Shown piece by piece: positions 1 to 6,787 of a stretch of DNA of 9,983 nt. This stretch comes from UBA1172 sp049889655. Lineage in GTDB: Bacteria > Pseudomonadota > Alphaproteobacteria > Puniceispirillales > UBA1172. The notes below the pieces were generated by a model. It did no database searches, was not told where the DNA came from, and worked only from the letters and a program-made list of their open reading frames with translations. Every line of letters begins with the position of its first letter. The stretch's first letter is position 1. The stretch covers positions 1 through 9,983 of the forward strand of contig JBMHCY010000100.1 of NCBI GenBank assembly GCA_049889655.1, given 5' to 3'. A program made the translations under genes and the position numbers.

Positions 1-1
1 C

Positions 2-1618
2 GGGGCTGACTGGCGGCTTATTCTGCCGCGGCGGTTCGTGCCGGTTGAGCCCGGGGATCGCCTCGCCATCAACGCCCGGCTCGAGCCGCCATTGCCGCAG
101 TTGCTCCCCGGTGGTTTTGATTTTACCGCCCATGCCCGCAAGAAAGGTTTCGGGGCAACGGGATTTGTCTCAGAAGCCACCCCGAAAGGCAGTTCCCCGC
201 CCGGGCTGGTTGCCCGTGCACGATCCGCCATCCAGTCCCGGCTTGTTGCGCAAATGGACGCTGATGAAGCAGCGGTCGCCTCAGCCGTGCTGGTGGGCTT
301 GCGGGGATTGATAGCCCCGGATTTACGCGAGGTTTTCCGGGCATCGGGGTTGGCGCATCTTCTCGCTATTTCCGGGCTGCACATGGCGCTGTTCTGCGGT
401 GGTGTCATTTTTGTTTTGCGGGCAGGCCTCGCCCTGCTGCCTGGGTTTGCCTCACGTCATAACGCGCTTAAGATCGCGGTGATTGCAGCGATACCCATTG
501 GTGGCGGCTATCTGCTGCTGGCCGGGATGCCGGTGAGTGCCATCCGGGCCTACGGGATGATGGTGCTGTTCATTCTCGCCATCCTGATGGATAGGCGCGG
601 CCTGACGCTCCACCATGTGGCCCTGATGGCGATGCTGATCCTGCTTTTCAGCCCTGCCGCGCTCAATGATCCGGCATTCCAGATGTCTTTTGCGGCTGTC
701 TTTGCCCTTGTGGCGGGGTGGTCTTACCTGCAGGGCTGGCGTGTCAGGCACAGTCTGCTTCCGGCAACGGGCATGGTGCGGAAACTCGGGCGGTCGACAG
801 CCGGGGTCATGGTGGCCTCGGTGCTCGCCTCTTCCGCATCGATGCCGTTCGTGCTGCATCATTTCGGGGTGACAACAGCCTGGTCGGTGCTGGCGAATGT
901 TATCGGGATGCCGCTCATGGCGCTTGTCATCATGCCGTCGGGCGCGTTGGCGTTGCTGCTCATGCCGGTGGGGCTCGAAGCCCTGGCCCTGACCCCCATG
1001 GAGGCCGGGTTAAGGCTGCTCATCGGACTTGCCGCGATGATCGAGGGCTTGCCGCTATCGGCCATCAGCCTGCCGCCACCTTCCGGGCTGGTACTGCTGA
1101 TGCTCACCCTGGCAGCGCTTGGAGGCTGCATTGTCCGGGGTTGGTGGCGGATGCTGCCGGGGGTCTTGGTGGGGGTTGCCCTCGGTCTCTGGCATCAGGC
1201 ACCGGTTCCCGTGGCCGGGGTGATCACCCTGCATGGCCGTATCCACGCTATGGTGATCGATGAGCAGGGGCGGGCGGTGGCTTCATCTTCAGGCAATGAC
1301 TTTGCCCATGCAATCCTGCGGCGGCCGTTCGGGGTGACAGCGGCGGTCAAGGTCGATGAGAGTGGCCATGATTGCCGCCCGGGTTTATGTTTTGTGGCGA
1401 TGCAGGGCGAGCGGCAGGCGGCTTTTGTCTTTCGCCGTGCCGCCCTGACCGAAGCCTGCCGGAAAGCTGATCTGGTGATCGCGCTGGTCACAGCACGTTA
1501 TTCGTGCCGGTCAGGTGCGGTGCTGATTGATCGCAAGGGGCTTTTCCGCCACGGCGGCGTGCTGGTTCACGAGGCTGGTCCGGGGTTCAGGGTTGAGACA
1601 GTCAATAAGACCGGATAA
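2..1618 (+). CDS. comEC: ComEC/Rec2-family DNA uptake channel, 5' end cut off by the window
   Basis: Inner-membrane channel family that passes single-stranded DNA into the cytoplasm during natural transformation. The frame is open to the window edge, so the GTG at 38 is probably internal. Counting from that GTG, residues 1-45 look like the end of the N-terminal DUF4131 domain (PGGFDF at 24-29). Residues about 68-395 form the polytopic Competence domain, with the hallmark HLLAISGLHMAL at 107-118, DPAFQMSFAAV at 211-221 and roughly nine or ten hydrophobic segments. The tail of about 130 residues is soluble and has no HxHxDH metallo-beta-lactamase motif. From memory, alphaproteobacterial members lack that nuclease-like domain. 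The gene converges on lexA and overlaps its last 17 bp. Having comEC does not show competence, because no other competence genes are visible here. Confidence 0.93.
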   Translation, partial: GADWRLILPRRFVPVEPGDRLAINARLEPPLPQLLPGGFDFTAHARKKGFGATGFVSEATPKGSSPPGLVARARSAIQSRLVAQMDADEAAVASAVLVGLRGLIAPDLREVFRASGLAHLLAISGLHMALFCGGVIFVLRAGLALLPGFASRHNALKIAVIAAIPIGGGYLLLAGMPVSAIRAYGMMVLFILAILMDRRGLTLHHVALMAMLILLFSPAALNDPAFQMSFAAVFALVAGWSYLQGWRVRHSLLPATGMVRKLGRSTAGVMVASVLASSASMPFVLHHFGVTTAWSVLANVIGMPLMALVIMPSGALALLLMPVGLEALALTPMEAGLRLLIGLAAMIEGLPLSAISLPPPSGLVLLMLTLAALGGCIVRGWWRMLPGVLVGVALGLWHQAPVPVAGVITLHGRIHAMVIDEQGRAVASSSGNDFAHAILRRPFGVTAAVKVDESGHDCRPGLCFVAMQGERQAAFVFRRAALTEACRKADLVIALVTARYSCRSGAVLIDRKGLFRHGGVLVHEAGPGFRVETVNKTG

Positions 1619-2261
1619 GCCCGGCCAGCCGACCCTGAATCTGCACCTGATCAGGGCCGAAGATGCGGGTTTCGTAATCTTTGTTTGCTGCCTCAAGGGC
1701 GATGGAATCCCCCTTGCGCCGCAACCGTTTGAGCGTTGCTTCCTCACCATCAACGAGGGCGACGACAATCTCCCCTGTCTGGGCTGTGTCCCGGCGTTCG
1801 ATGAGCACGGTATCACCATCGAGAATGCCGGCCTCGATCATGGAATCGCCTTCGATCTGGAGGGCGTAATATTCACCCTGGCCGATCATCCCCGGCGGGA
1901 CCGGCAGATGGCTTGTCGGGTCGCTGATCGCGGCTATTGGTGTGCCGGCTGCAATCTTGCCCAAGAGGGGAACGGCGGTGGCCTCTGCCGTGGCGGTGTC
2001 GCGGGTCAGGGCAGCCTGATCACTGCCAGTCTGCTGGAACGGGCTGCCGTCAGGATATTTGAGCACCTCGATCGCCCGGGCACGATTGTGGAGGCGGCGG
2101 ATATAGCCGCGTTCTTCAAGCCCGGTCAGCAGCCGGTGGATGCCTGATTTCGATTTGAGATCAAGCCGGAGACAGAGTTCCTCGAAACTCGGCGGCACAT
2201 CATGGGCTTCCAGATGATCGATCAGCACCATGAGCATGGATTTCTGCTTGGAGGTCAGCAT
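1602..2261 (-). CDS. lexA: LexA, SOS-response repressor and self-cleaving S24 peptidase
   Basis: Represses DNA-damage genes and cleaves itself when RecA filaments form. The protein has 219 residues. Residues 1-68 are the winged-helix DNA-binding domain (LTSKQ start, PPSFEEL at 23-29, GIHRLL at 40-45). A linker of about 25 residues follows, then the S24 dimerisation and protease domain at about 97-219. The Ala-Gly cleavage bond is A105-G106 in GKIAAGTP, the nucleophile is S140 in EGDSM, and the general base is K178 in EATLKRL. The ATG at 2261 is preceded by a purine-rich ribosome site (AAGGGAAG). The gene sits 74 bp downstream of moeA but has its own promoter with an SOS-box-like operator, so autoregulation is likely. 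Its 3' end overlaps the end of comEC. Confidence 0.97.
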   Translation of the reverse strand: MLTSKQKSMLMVLIDHLEAHDVPPSFEELCLRLDLKSKSGIHRLLTGLEERGYIRRLHNRARAIEVLKYPDGSPFQQTGSDQAALTRDTATAEATAVPLLGKIAAGTPIAAISDPTSHLPVPPGMIGQGEYYALQIEGDSMIEAGILDGDTVLIERRDTAQTGEIVVALVDGEEATLKRLRRKGDSIALEAANKDYETRIFGPDQVQIQGRLAGLIRSY

Positions 2262-2288
2262 GGTATCTTCCCTTAATGATCTTGTTTT

Positions 2289-2303
2289 GTTCTACATCCA
2301 TTC
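2289..2303 (-). promoter_or_regulatory. Candidate SOS box (LexA operator)
   Basis: On the lexA strand the site reads GAAT-N7-GAAC, seven of eight positions of the alphaproteobacterial LexA direct-repeat motif GAAC-N7-GAAC (equivalent to GTTC-N7-GTTC). It lies 28-42 bp upstream of the lexA start codon and covers the predicted -10 element, where a repressor would block RNA polymerase. One half-site is imperfect, so affinity may be moderate. The call combines the visible motif with known lexA autoregulation. Confidence 0.6.
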
Positions 2304-2317
2304 CTGCCAAAAAGCAA
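2289..2317 (-). promoter_or_regulatory. Predicted lexA promoter
   Basis: Reading on the minus strand, a -35 candidate TTGCTT (2317-2312) is followed after 17 bp by TAGAAC (2294-2289), which matches four of six positions of the -10 consensus. The -10 box starts 33 bp upstream of the lexA ATG and overlaps the candidate SOS box. The -35 is weak (three of six). This is inferred from sequence alone; lexA could also receive read-through from moeA. Confidence 0.5.
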
Positions 2318-2335
2318 GTGTGATGATGATCGTGC

Positions 2336-3565
2336 CTAGACCATCTCCGGCAGGATGAGGATGGGAACACTGTCACCGGCCTTGGCGGCGGTGGCATGGG
2401 CGGGGCGCATGATCAGGGCATCGGCGCGGGCAAAGACAGACAGCATTCCTGAATCCTGTTTGCTGAACGCTTCCGCCTGCAGCCGCCCGTCATCCCCGTA
2501 GGTGAGCGTCGCCCGCAGGAAATCCTGACGGCGGTCGTTTTCGGGCAGCGGGGCTGCGAGCACCGCATGGCGGTATTGCGGCAGATGGTTCTGGCCGAGC
2601 AGACGCCGGATCGCGGCTGCCACGAAAATCATTCCGCAGACGCCGGTGGAAACAGGGTTGCCGGGCAGGCCGAGAAGCGGGGTCCGCTGCCCGGCCTTGC
2701 CGATATGGCCAAACAGCAGCGGTTTGCCTGGGCGCATGGCAATCCGCCAGAACGCCAGATCGCTGTCGTGCTGCATCCGGTTGGCGACACCGTCATGGGT
2801 ACCGACTGATGCCCCGCCACTGGTGACGATCAGATCAGCCTCAAGGGCTTTCTCGAACGCGGCATCAAGGGCCTCATCACGGTCGGGGATGATCCCCAGC
2901 GGCATCGGCTCACCACCGAGGGCCGCGACCAGGTGATGGAGAAAAATCCCGTTGCTGGAGATGATCTGCCCTTCTTTCGGCGTGGTCCCGGGTTCGACGA
3001 GTTCATCGCCGGTGCTGATGATCGCCACAACCGGGCGGCGGCGGAGGCTGACCTCACCGTGGCCCGAGGAACCGATCAGGGCCAGGTTGCGGGCGTTGAT
3101 CATCGTCCCTGCCTCAAACAGCGTCTGGCCTTGCCGGAAATCCTGTCCTTGGGGGCGGATGAACCGGCCCGGGGGCGGGGCTTCCTGGATGGTGATCTGA
3201 TCTCCCGCGGCCGTTGTGTCTTCCTGCAGGATAATGGTGTCGGCAGTGTCGGGGCAGGTGGCACCGGTGAAAATCCGGATACATTCCCCGGGGCCGATTG
3301 TGCCCGTCCAGGGATGCCCGGCGGCGCTCTCACCGATCTGCTGTAAAGTCACGGGAAAACTGCCGAGATCAGCGGCCCGGGCGGCATAGCCATCCATCGC
3401 TGAAACAGCCGCAGGCGGATGATCAAGCACAGCCCTGATGGGGGCGGCCAGCACCCCGCCGCGGGCTTCGGCAACAGGTGTCATCACGGGATCGGTGGGG
3501 GTGAGCGCCGATGCGATCGCATCAAGGGCGTCATCCACCGCAAGCAGGGACGGGCGTTCAGCCAT
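2336..3565 (-). CDS. moeA: MoeA, molybdopterin molybdenumtransferase
   Basis: Inserts molybdate into adenylylated molybdopterin, the last step in making the molybdenum cofactor. From the ATG at 3565 the protein has 409 residues, close to the E. coli length. Visible motifs in order are SAMDGYA at 55-61, GATCPDTADTIILQED at 101-116, GQDF at 140-143, ISTGDELVEPG at 183-193, TSGGASVGTHD at 248-258, AMRPGKPLLFG at 276-286 and GLPGNPVST at 299-307. Family-critical acids (D58, D142, E188, D258) are present. A TTG at 3574 extends the frame by three codons and sits very close to an AGGGG site, so the start is not settled; I chose the ATG because the N-terminus then begins like the family. The gene overlaps the end of moaC, which suggests translational coupling. 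Confidence 0.96.
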   Translation of the reverse strand: MAERPSLLAVDDALDAIASALTPTDPVMTPVAEARGGVLAAPIRAVLDHPPAAVSAMDGYAARAADLGSFPVTLQQIGESAAGHPWTGTIGPGECIRIFTGATCPDTADTIILQEDTTAAGDQITIQEAPPPGRFIRPQGQDFRQGQTLFEAGTMINARNLALIGSSGHGEVSLRRRPVVAIISTGDELVEPGTTPKEGQIISSNGIFLHHLVAALGGEPMPLGIIPDRDEALDAAFEKALEADLIVTSGGASVGTHDGVANRMQHDSDLAFWRIAMRPGKPLLFGHIGKAGQRTPLLGLPGNPVSTGVCGMIFVAAAIRRLLGQNHLPQYRHAVLAAPLPENDRRQDFLRATLTYGDDGRLQAEAFSKQDSGMLSVFARADALIMRPAHATAAKAGDSVPILILPEMV

Positions 3566-4031
3566 CAGCGTCAAACACCCCTGATTTGCCGCCGGATTTG
3601 TGGATCAGCCGGATCGACTTGATCTCCATCGCCCTGTCGACAGCCTTGCACATATCATAGACAGTGAGCGCGGCGACGCTGACCGCTGTCAGGGCTTCCA
3701 TCTCAACACCGGTCTGGCCTTCGAGGCGGCATTCGGCGGTGATCTCCAGCCCGTCATCGACAAGCGCGATATCGACATTGACATGGCTCAGCCCGAGCGG
3801 GTGGCATAGCGGGATCAGATCGGCGGTCTTTTTCGCGCCCATGATCCCGGCCAGCTGGGCAACCTGAATGACATCGCCCTTTTTGTGGCCACGGTCCCTG
3901 ATCATCATCAGGGTTTCCGCCGCCATGGTGATCTGGCCTCGTGCAACAGCCTTGCGGGTTGTCACATCCTTGCCGGAAACATCGACCATCTGCGGGTCGC
4001 CATCACGGTTGAAATGTGTCAGGCCGGTCAT
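3558..4031 (-). CDS. moaC: MoaC, cyclic pyranopterin monophosphate synthase
   Basis: Converts 3',8-cyclo-7,8-dihydro-GTP, the product of MoaA, to cyclic pyranopterin monophosphate, an early molybdenum-cofactor step. The 157-residue protein is full length. MVDVSGK at 15-21, KKGDV at 50-54, LIPLCHPL at 72-79, TGVEMEALTAVSVAAL at 107-122, YDMCKA at 125-130 and SGGKSG at 146-151 are signatures of the family. The likely catalytic residues by alignment to E. coli MoaC are K51, H77, E110, E112, D126 and K129. Its ATG overlaps the trpC stop as ATGA and its stop lies inside the start of moeA, so it is embedded in the trp-moa transcript. MoaA, MoaD and MoaE, needed for the rest of the pathway, are not in the window. 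Confidence 0.97.
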   Translation of the reverse strand: MTGLTHFNRDGDPQMVDVSGKDVTTRKAVARGQITMAAETLMMIRDRGHKKGDVIQVAQLAGIMGAKKTADLIPLCHPLGLSHVNVDIALVDDGLEITAECRLEGQTGVEMEALTAVSVAALTVYDMCKAVDRAMEIKSIRLIHKSGGKSGVFDADG

Positions 4032-4843
4032 GCGCTGATCTTCTCTGCGGGATGGGGGTTGGCGAGAATGGCCCGGGTGGCGGCGGTGACATCATCCTCC
4101 CGCATCAGGCTTTCACCGATCAGGAATGTCCGCGCCCCGGCGCGCGCCATGCGTGCCAGGTCTGCAGGGGTGTTGAGCCCGCTTTCGGCAATGGCGATCC
4201 GGTCGGCCGGAAAGTTTTCCAGCATCGCCTCGGCGGTGGCGAGATCGGTCTTCATGGTACGCAGATTGCGGTTATTGACGCCGAGCAGGGGCGAGGTGAG
4301 CTCGAACGCTCGGTCAAGTTCAATGCTGTCATGGACTTCGACCAGCACCGCCATATCGAGTTCATGGGCAGCGTCTTCAAGATCACGGGCCAGCCCATCA
4401 TCCACCGCCGCCATGATGATCAGGATCGCATCCGCCCCGAAGGCTCGGGCTTCCAGCACCTGATGCGTGTCGATCATGAAATCCTTGCGCAGCACCGGCA
4501 GGTCTGTTGCGGTGCGGGCCGCCACCATATAATCCATGTGGCCCTGAAAATACATCTCATCGGTCAGGACCGAAAGGCAGGTGGCACCGCCATCCTGATA
4601 GGCGCGGGCCAGCACGGGAGGATCAAAATCAGCGCGGATAACGCCCTTGGACGGGGAGGCTTTCTTGACCTCGGCGATTAGCCCGTATCCCTCGGCGGAA
4701 GCCTGCCGCAGCGCCTGGGTAAAGCCCCGGGGCGGTGATTGCTCAGCGATCATGGCCTCGAGGTCAGCAGTGCTGTAACGGGCTTTCAGCGCCGCCACTT
4801 CACCGGTTTTGGTCTCGATAATGCGGTTCAGGACATCGGTCAT
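4028..4843 (-). CDS. trpC: Indole-3-glycerol phosphate synthase
   Basis: Cyclises the carboxyphenylamino-deoxyribulose phosphate to indole-3-glycerol phosphate in tryptophan synthesis. The protein has 271 residues, a stand-alone TIM barrel with no fused TrpF domain. Motifs are IAEVKKASPSKG at 56-67, LRKDF at 118-122, LVEVH at 167-171, GVNNRNL at 188-194, AIAESG at 217-222 and LIGESL at 241-246. Expected catalytic residues E58, K60, K120, E169, N190, E220 and S221 are all present by correspondence with the well-studied archaeal enzyme. The start ATG overlaps the trpD stop as ATGA, and the stop overlaps the moaC start in the same way. Confidence 0.97.
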   Translation of the reverse strand: MTDVLNRIIETKTGEVAALKARYSTADLEAMIAEQSPPRGFTQALRQASAEGYGLIAEVKKASPSKGVIRADFDPPVLARAYQDGGATCLSVLTDEMYFQGHMDYMVAARTATDLPVLRKDFMIDTHQVLEARAFGADAILIIMAAVDDGLARDLEDAAHELDMAVLVEVHDSIELDRAFELTSPLLGVNNRNLRTMKTDLATAEAMLENFPADRIAIAESGLNTPADLARMARAGARTFLIGESLMREDDVTAATRAILANPHPAEKISA

Positions 4844-5868
4844 GCGGAGCCAGCCTCGTTGGTGATGCGGACAAGGTTTTCAAGGGCAGCTCGGGCTGCA
4901 CCATCAGCGATTGACCGGCGGGCCATATCGCCGCCCTCACCAATGGTCGCGGCATGACCACCGGCGAAAAGCGCGGTCGCGGCATTGAGCAGAACAATAT
5001 CACGATAAGCCCCTTCAGCCCCATCGAGAATAGCGGTCAGCGCCGCTGCGTTTTCCTGCGGGGTACCGCCGATCAGGTCTTTTGGATCAGCTTCATCGAC
5101 GCCAATGGTCGAGGGGTGGATTTCCATCTCAACAATGCCGCCATCACGCAGGCAGACAGCATCGGTCGTCCCCGTGGTGGTCACTTCATCAAGCCCGTCA
5201 CGGCCGTGAACCACCATGGCGTGGGTGGTGCCGAGGGTGGCAAGGGCTTCGGCAAAGGGGCGGAGCCATTGCTTGTCAAAGACCCCCACCATGATCCGCC
5301 GGACAAGGGCCGGGTTGGAAAGGGGGCCGAGCATATTGAAGATCGTCCGGTACCCCAGCTCGACTCGGATCGGCCCGACATGGCGCATGGCACTGTGATG
5401 ACGCGGAGCCATGAGGAAACAGATTTTCGCCTCATCAAGGGCACGCTGGACGAGCGCCATATCGGCATCGAGATTGATCCCGAGTTCGAGCAGCACATCG
5501 GCGGCCCCGCTCTTGGAGGAAACCGCACGGTTGCCATGCTTGGCAACAGGCACACCGCAACCGGCCACGACAAAGGCAGTCGCGCTGGAAATATTCCAGG
5601 TGCCGATGCCGTCGCCGCCGGTACCAACGATATCCATGGCTTCATCAGGGGCGTTGATGGTGACGGCGCGCTGGCGCAAGACGCTGGCCCCGGCAGTGAT
5701 ATCTTCCGGGGTTTCGCCGCGCATCTTCAACGCTGTCAGAAAGGCCGCGATCTGGCCTGCCCCGGCTTCGCCTTCAAGGATCGTGTCAAAGCAGGTTTCC
5801 ATGGCGCTGCGGTCAAGCACCTCACCCTCAGCCAGTTGGCGGATCAGCGATTTCAGCGTGTCGGTCAT
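4840..5868 (-). CDS. trpD: Anthranilate phosphoribosyltransferase
   Basis: Transfers phosphoribose from PRPP to anthranilate, the second committed step of tryptophan synthesis. The 342-residue protein has the family length and is not fused to TrpG. Key motifs are VGTGGDGIGTWNIS at 81-94 (PRPP site), KHGNRAVSSKSG at 110-121, MAPRHHSAMRHVGPIR at 153-168 (anthranilate side), IFNMLGPLSNP at 176-186 and HGRDGLDEV at 221-229 (metal-binding acids). The ATG at 5868 has only a weak ribosome site (CGGA), but no better start is near. It follows trpG after 68 bp and runs into trpC with a 4 bp overlap. Confidence 0.97.
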   Translation of the reverse strand: MTDTLKSLIRQLAEGEVLDRSAMETCFDTILEGEAGAGQIAAFLTALKMRGETPEDITAGASVLRQRAVTINAPDEAMDIVGTGGDGIGTWNISSATAFVVAGCGVPVAKHGNRAVSSKSGAADVLLELGINLDADMALVQRALDEAKICFLMAPRHHSAMRHVGPIRVELGYRTIFNMLGPLSNPALVRRIMVGVFDKQWLRPFAEALATLGTTHAMVVHGRDGLDEVTTTGTTDAVCLRDGGIVEMEIHPSTIGVDEADPKDLIGGTPQENAAALTAILDGAEGAYRDIVLLNAATALFAGGHAATIGEGGDMARRSIADGAARAALENLVRITNEAGSA

Positions 5869-5936
5869 GGCATCAATCCGTTGCGGTCACATCAAGAACA
5901 GCTTCACTATAGATAGGGGCCTTGGGGCTGGCAAGT

Positions 5937-6593
5937 TCAGGCATGGATGTGGTCGGGAAAGCGGCCCGCCAGATCAAGCACCTGGGTTTCAAGGGCATTG
6001 ATCCGGCCCTCATCAAGGTTGATCAGCCCCGCCCCGTTGAGGAAATTGGCCAGCATCCGGTAGCCGCCGACGGTGGCAATCGATTCCGGATGAAACAGCA
6101 GCCCGTGCAGGTTCATCTCCCGGTGCGATATTCCCATGACAATCCCGTTCTCGGTTTCGGCGGTGATCTCAAAACAGTCGGGGAGGCTGTCACGGTCAAG
6201 TACCAGCGAATGATAGCGGGTGACAGCCACCGGGCTCGGGCAGCCCTGCATCAGCCCGCCGTCTTCATGGCGGATCATCGAGAGTTTGCCATGGACGGGC
6301 GGATCAATCCGTTTCAGGGTCGCCCCGAAGGCAACACCGATAGACTGATAGCCGAGGCAAACCCCCATCATGGGGATTTTCCCGGCAGCAGTTTTCACCA
6401 GATCAAGGCAAATCCCGGCTTCATACGGTGTGCACGGGCCGGGGGAGATGATGATCGCGTCCGGTTTGGCGGCGATCACCTCGTCCACGGTCTTCTCGTC
6501 ATTGCGGCAGGTTTCTACCTCAACGCCGAGATCCGAAAGAAAATGCCACAGATTCCAGGTGAAACTGTCATAATTGTCGATGAGCATGATCAT
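5937..6593 (-). CDS. trpG: Anthranilate synthase glutamine amidotransferase subunit (component II)
   Basis: Releases ammonia from glutamine for anthranilate synthase component I (TrpE). The same subunit often also serves aminodeoxychorismate synthase in folate synthesis (PabA role). The protein has 218 residues and is a single class I amidotransferase domain. It shows LIDNYDSFTWNL at 4-15, SPGPCTP at 50-56, the nucleophile C79 in GVCLGYQSI, and the H168 and E170 pair in LLFHPESI. The ATG at 6593 has AGGA only 2 nt upstream, while the in-frame ATG at 6587 has it at 8 nt, so the true start may be two codons later. It is the first gene of the leftward cluster. trpE is not beside it; the divergent rplM is. 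Confidence 0.95.
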   Translation of the reverse strand: MIMLIDNYDSFTWNLWHFLSDLGVEVETCRNDEKTVDEVIAAKPDAIIISPGPCTPYEAGICLDLVKTAAGKIPMMGVCLGYQSIGVAFGATLKRIDPPVHGKLSMIRHEDGGLMQGCPSPVAVTRYHSLVLDRDSLPDCFEITAETENGIVMGISHREMNLHGLLFHPESIATVGGYRMLANFLNGAGLINLDEGRINALETQVLDLAGRFPDHIHA

Positions 6594-6641
6594 GATCCTG
6601 TTCTAGACCATCCCGGGCGCGGCGGCAAGACAGTGGTTTTG

Positions 6642-6663
6642 ATGTGGTAAAATAATACCACAT
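6642..6663. repeat. Perfect 8 bp inverted repeat, operator-like
   Basis: ATGTGGTA at 6642-6649 and TACCACAT at 6656-6663 are exact reverse complements separated by six A/T bases. The repeat covers the predicted trpG -10 box, as a repressor operator would. On the plus strand it is followed by five T (6663-6667), so it also resembles a weak AT-rich terminator, but no plus-strand gene lies in front of it. The arms do not match the TrpR operator, and the spacing is wrong for CRP or FNR sites. The regulator, if any, is unknown. Confidence 0.55.
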
Positions 6664-6679
6664 TTTTATCTTATTGAAA
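6652..6679 (-). promoter_or_regulatory. Predicted trpG promoter
   Basis: On the minus strand a weak -35 TTTCAA (6679-6674) is followed after 16 bp by TATTAT (6657-6652), five of six positions of the -10 consensus. It would start transcription about 50 nt before trpG and drive the trp-moa cluster. The -10 lies across the centre of an inverted repeat. The surrounding DNA is AT-rich, which makes chance -10 matches likely, so confidence is modest. Confidence 0.4.
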
Positions 6680-6689
6680 TCATTGATCT

Positions 6690-6745
6690 ATTATTAAAAG
6701 TTTTAAAAATACAGTATTGACGCCCGGCCGGGGCCGCTTTATACA
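6690..6745 (+). promoter_or_regulatory. rplM-rpsI promoter with AT-rich upstream element
   Basis: TTGACG (6717-6722) matches five of six -35 positions and is followed after exactly 17 bp by TATACA (6740-6745), four of six at -10. The spacer is very GC-rich, while bases 6690-6716 just upstream are nearly all A or T. They resemble the UP elements that boost ribosomal promoters. A transcript would begin near 6752 and leave a leader of about 36 nt before rplM. This is the best promoter in the window. Confidence 0.7.
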
Positions 6746-6787
6746 CTGCACACAACGTGAAATCTTACCAGTGGTGGAACAAAAACC

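Noticed and set aside
1527..2147. Plus-strand open frame running from the comEC end across lexA
   Set aside because: It is a shadow of both genes. LexA motifs on the minus strand explain the region.
4954..5916. Plus-strand open frame of 320 codons antisense to trpD
   Set aside because: trpD is unmistakable on the minus strand. The antisense product is glycine- and histidine-rich and resembles no family.
5908..5917. BioR-like sequence CTATAGATAG in the trpG-trpD gap
   Set aside because: It differs from the TTATAGATAA motif at both ends, and no biotin gene is nearby.
5922..6650. Plus-strand open frame of 242 codons antisense to trpG
   Set aside because: It is a shadow of trpG with no ribosome site or recognisable domain.
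6642..6663. CRP/FNR-type site reading of the trpG inverted repeat
   Set aside because: The half-sites are TGTGG and CCACA with a 10 bp gap; CRP sites need TGTGA-N6-TCACA and FNR sites TTGAT-N4-ATCAA.
6673..6696. Possible IHF site between trpG and rplM
   Set aside because: ATCAA-N4-TT is present on the minus strand, but both flanking consensus positions mismatch, and AT-rich DNA gives such matches by chance.
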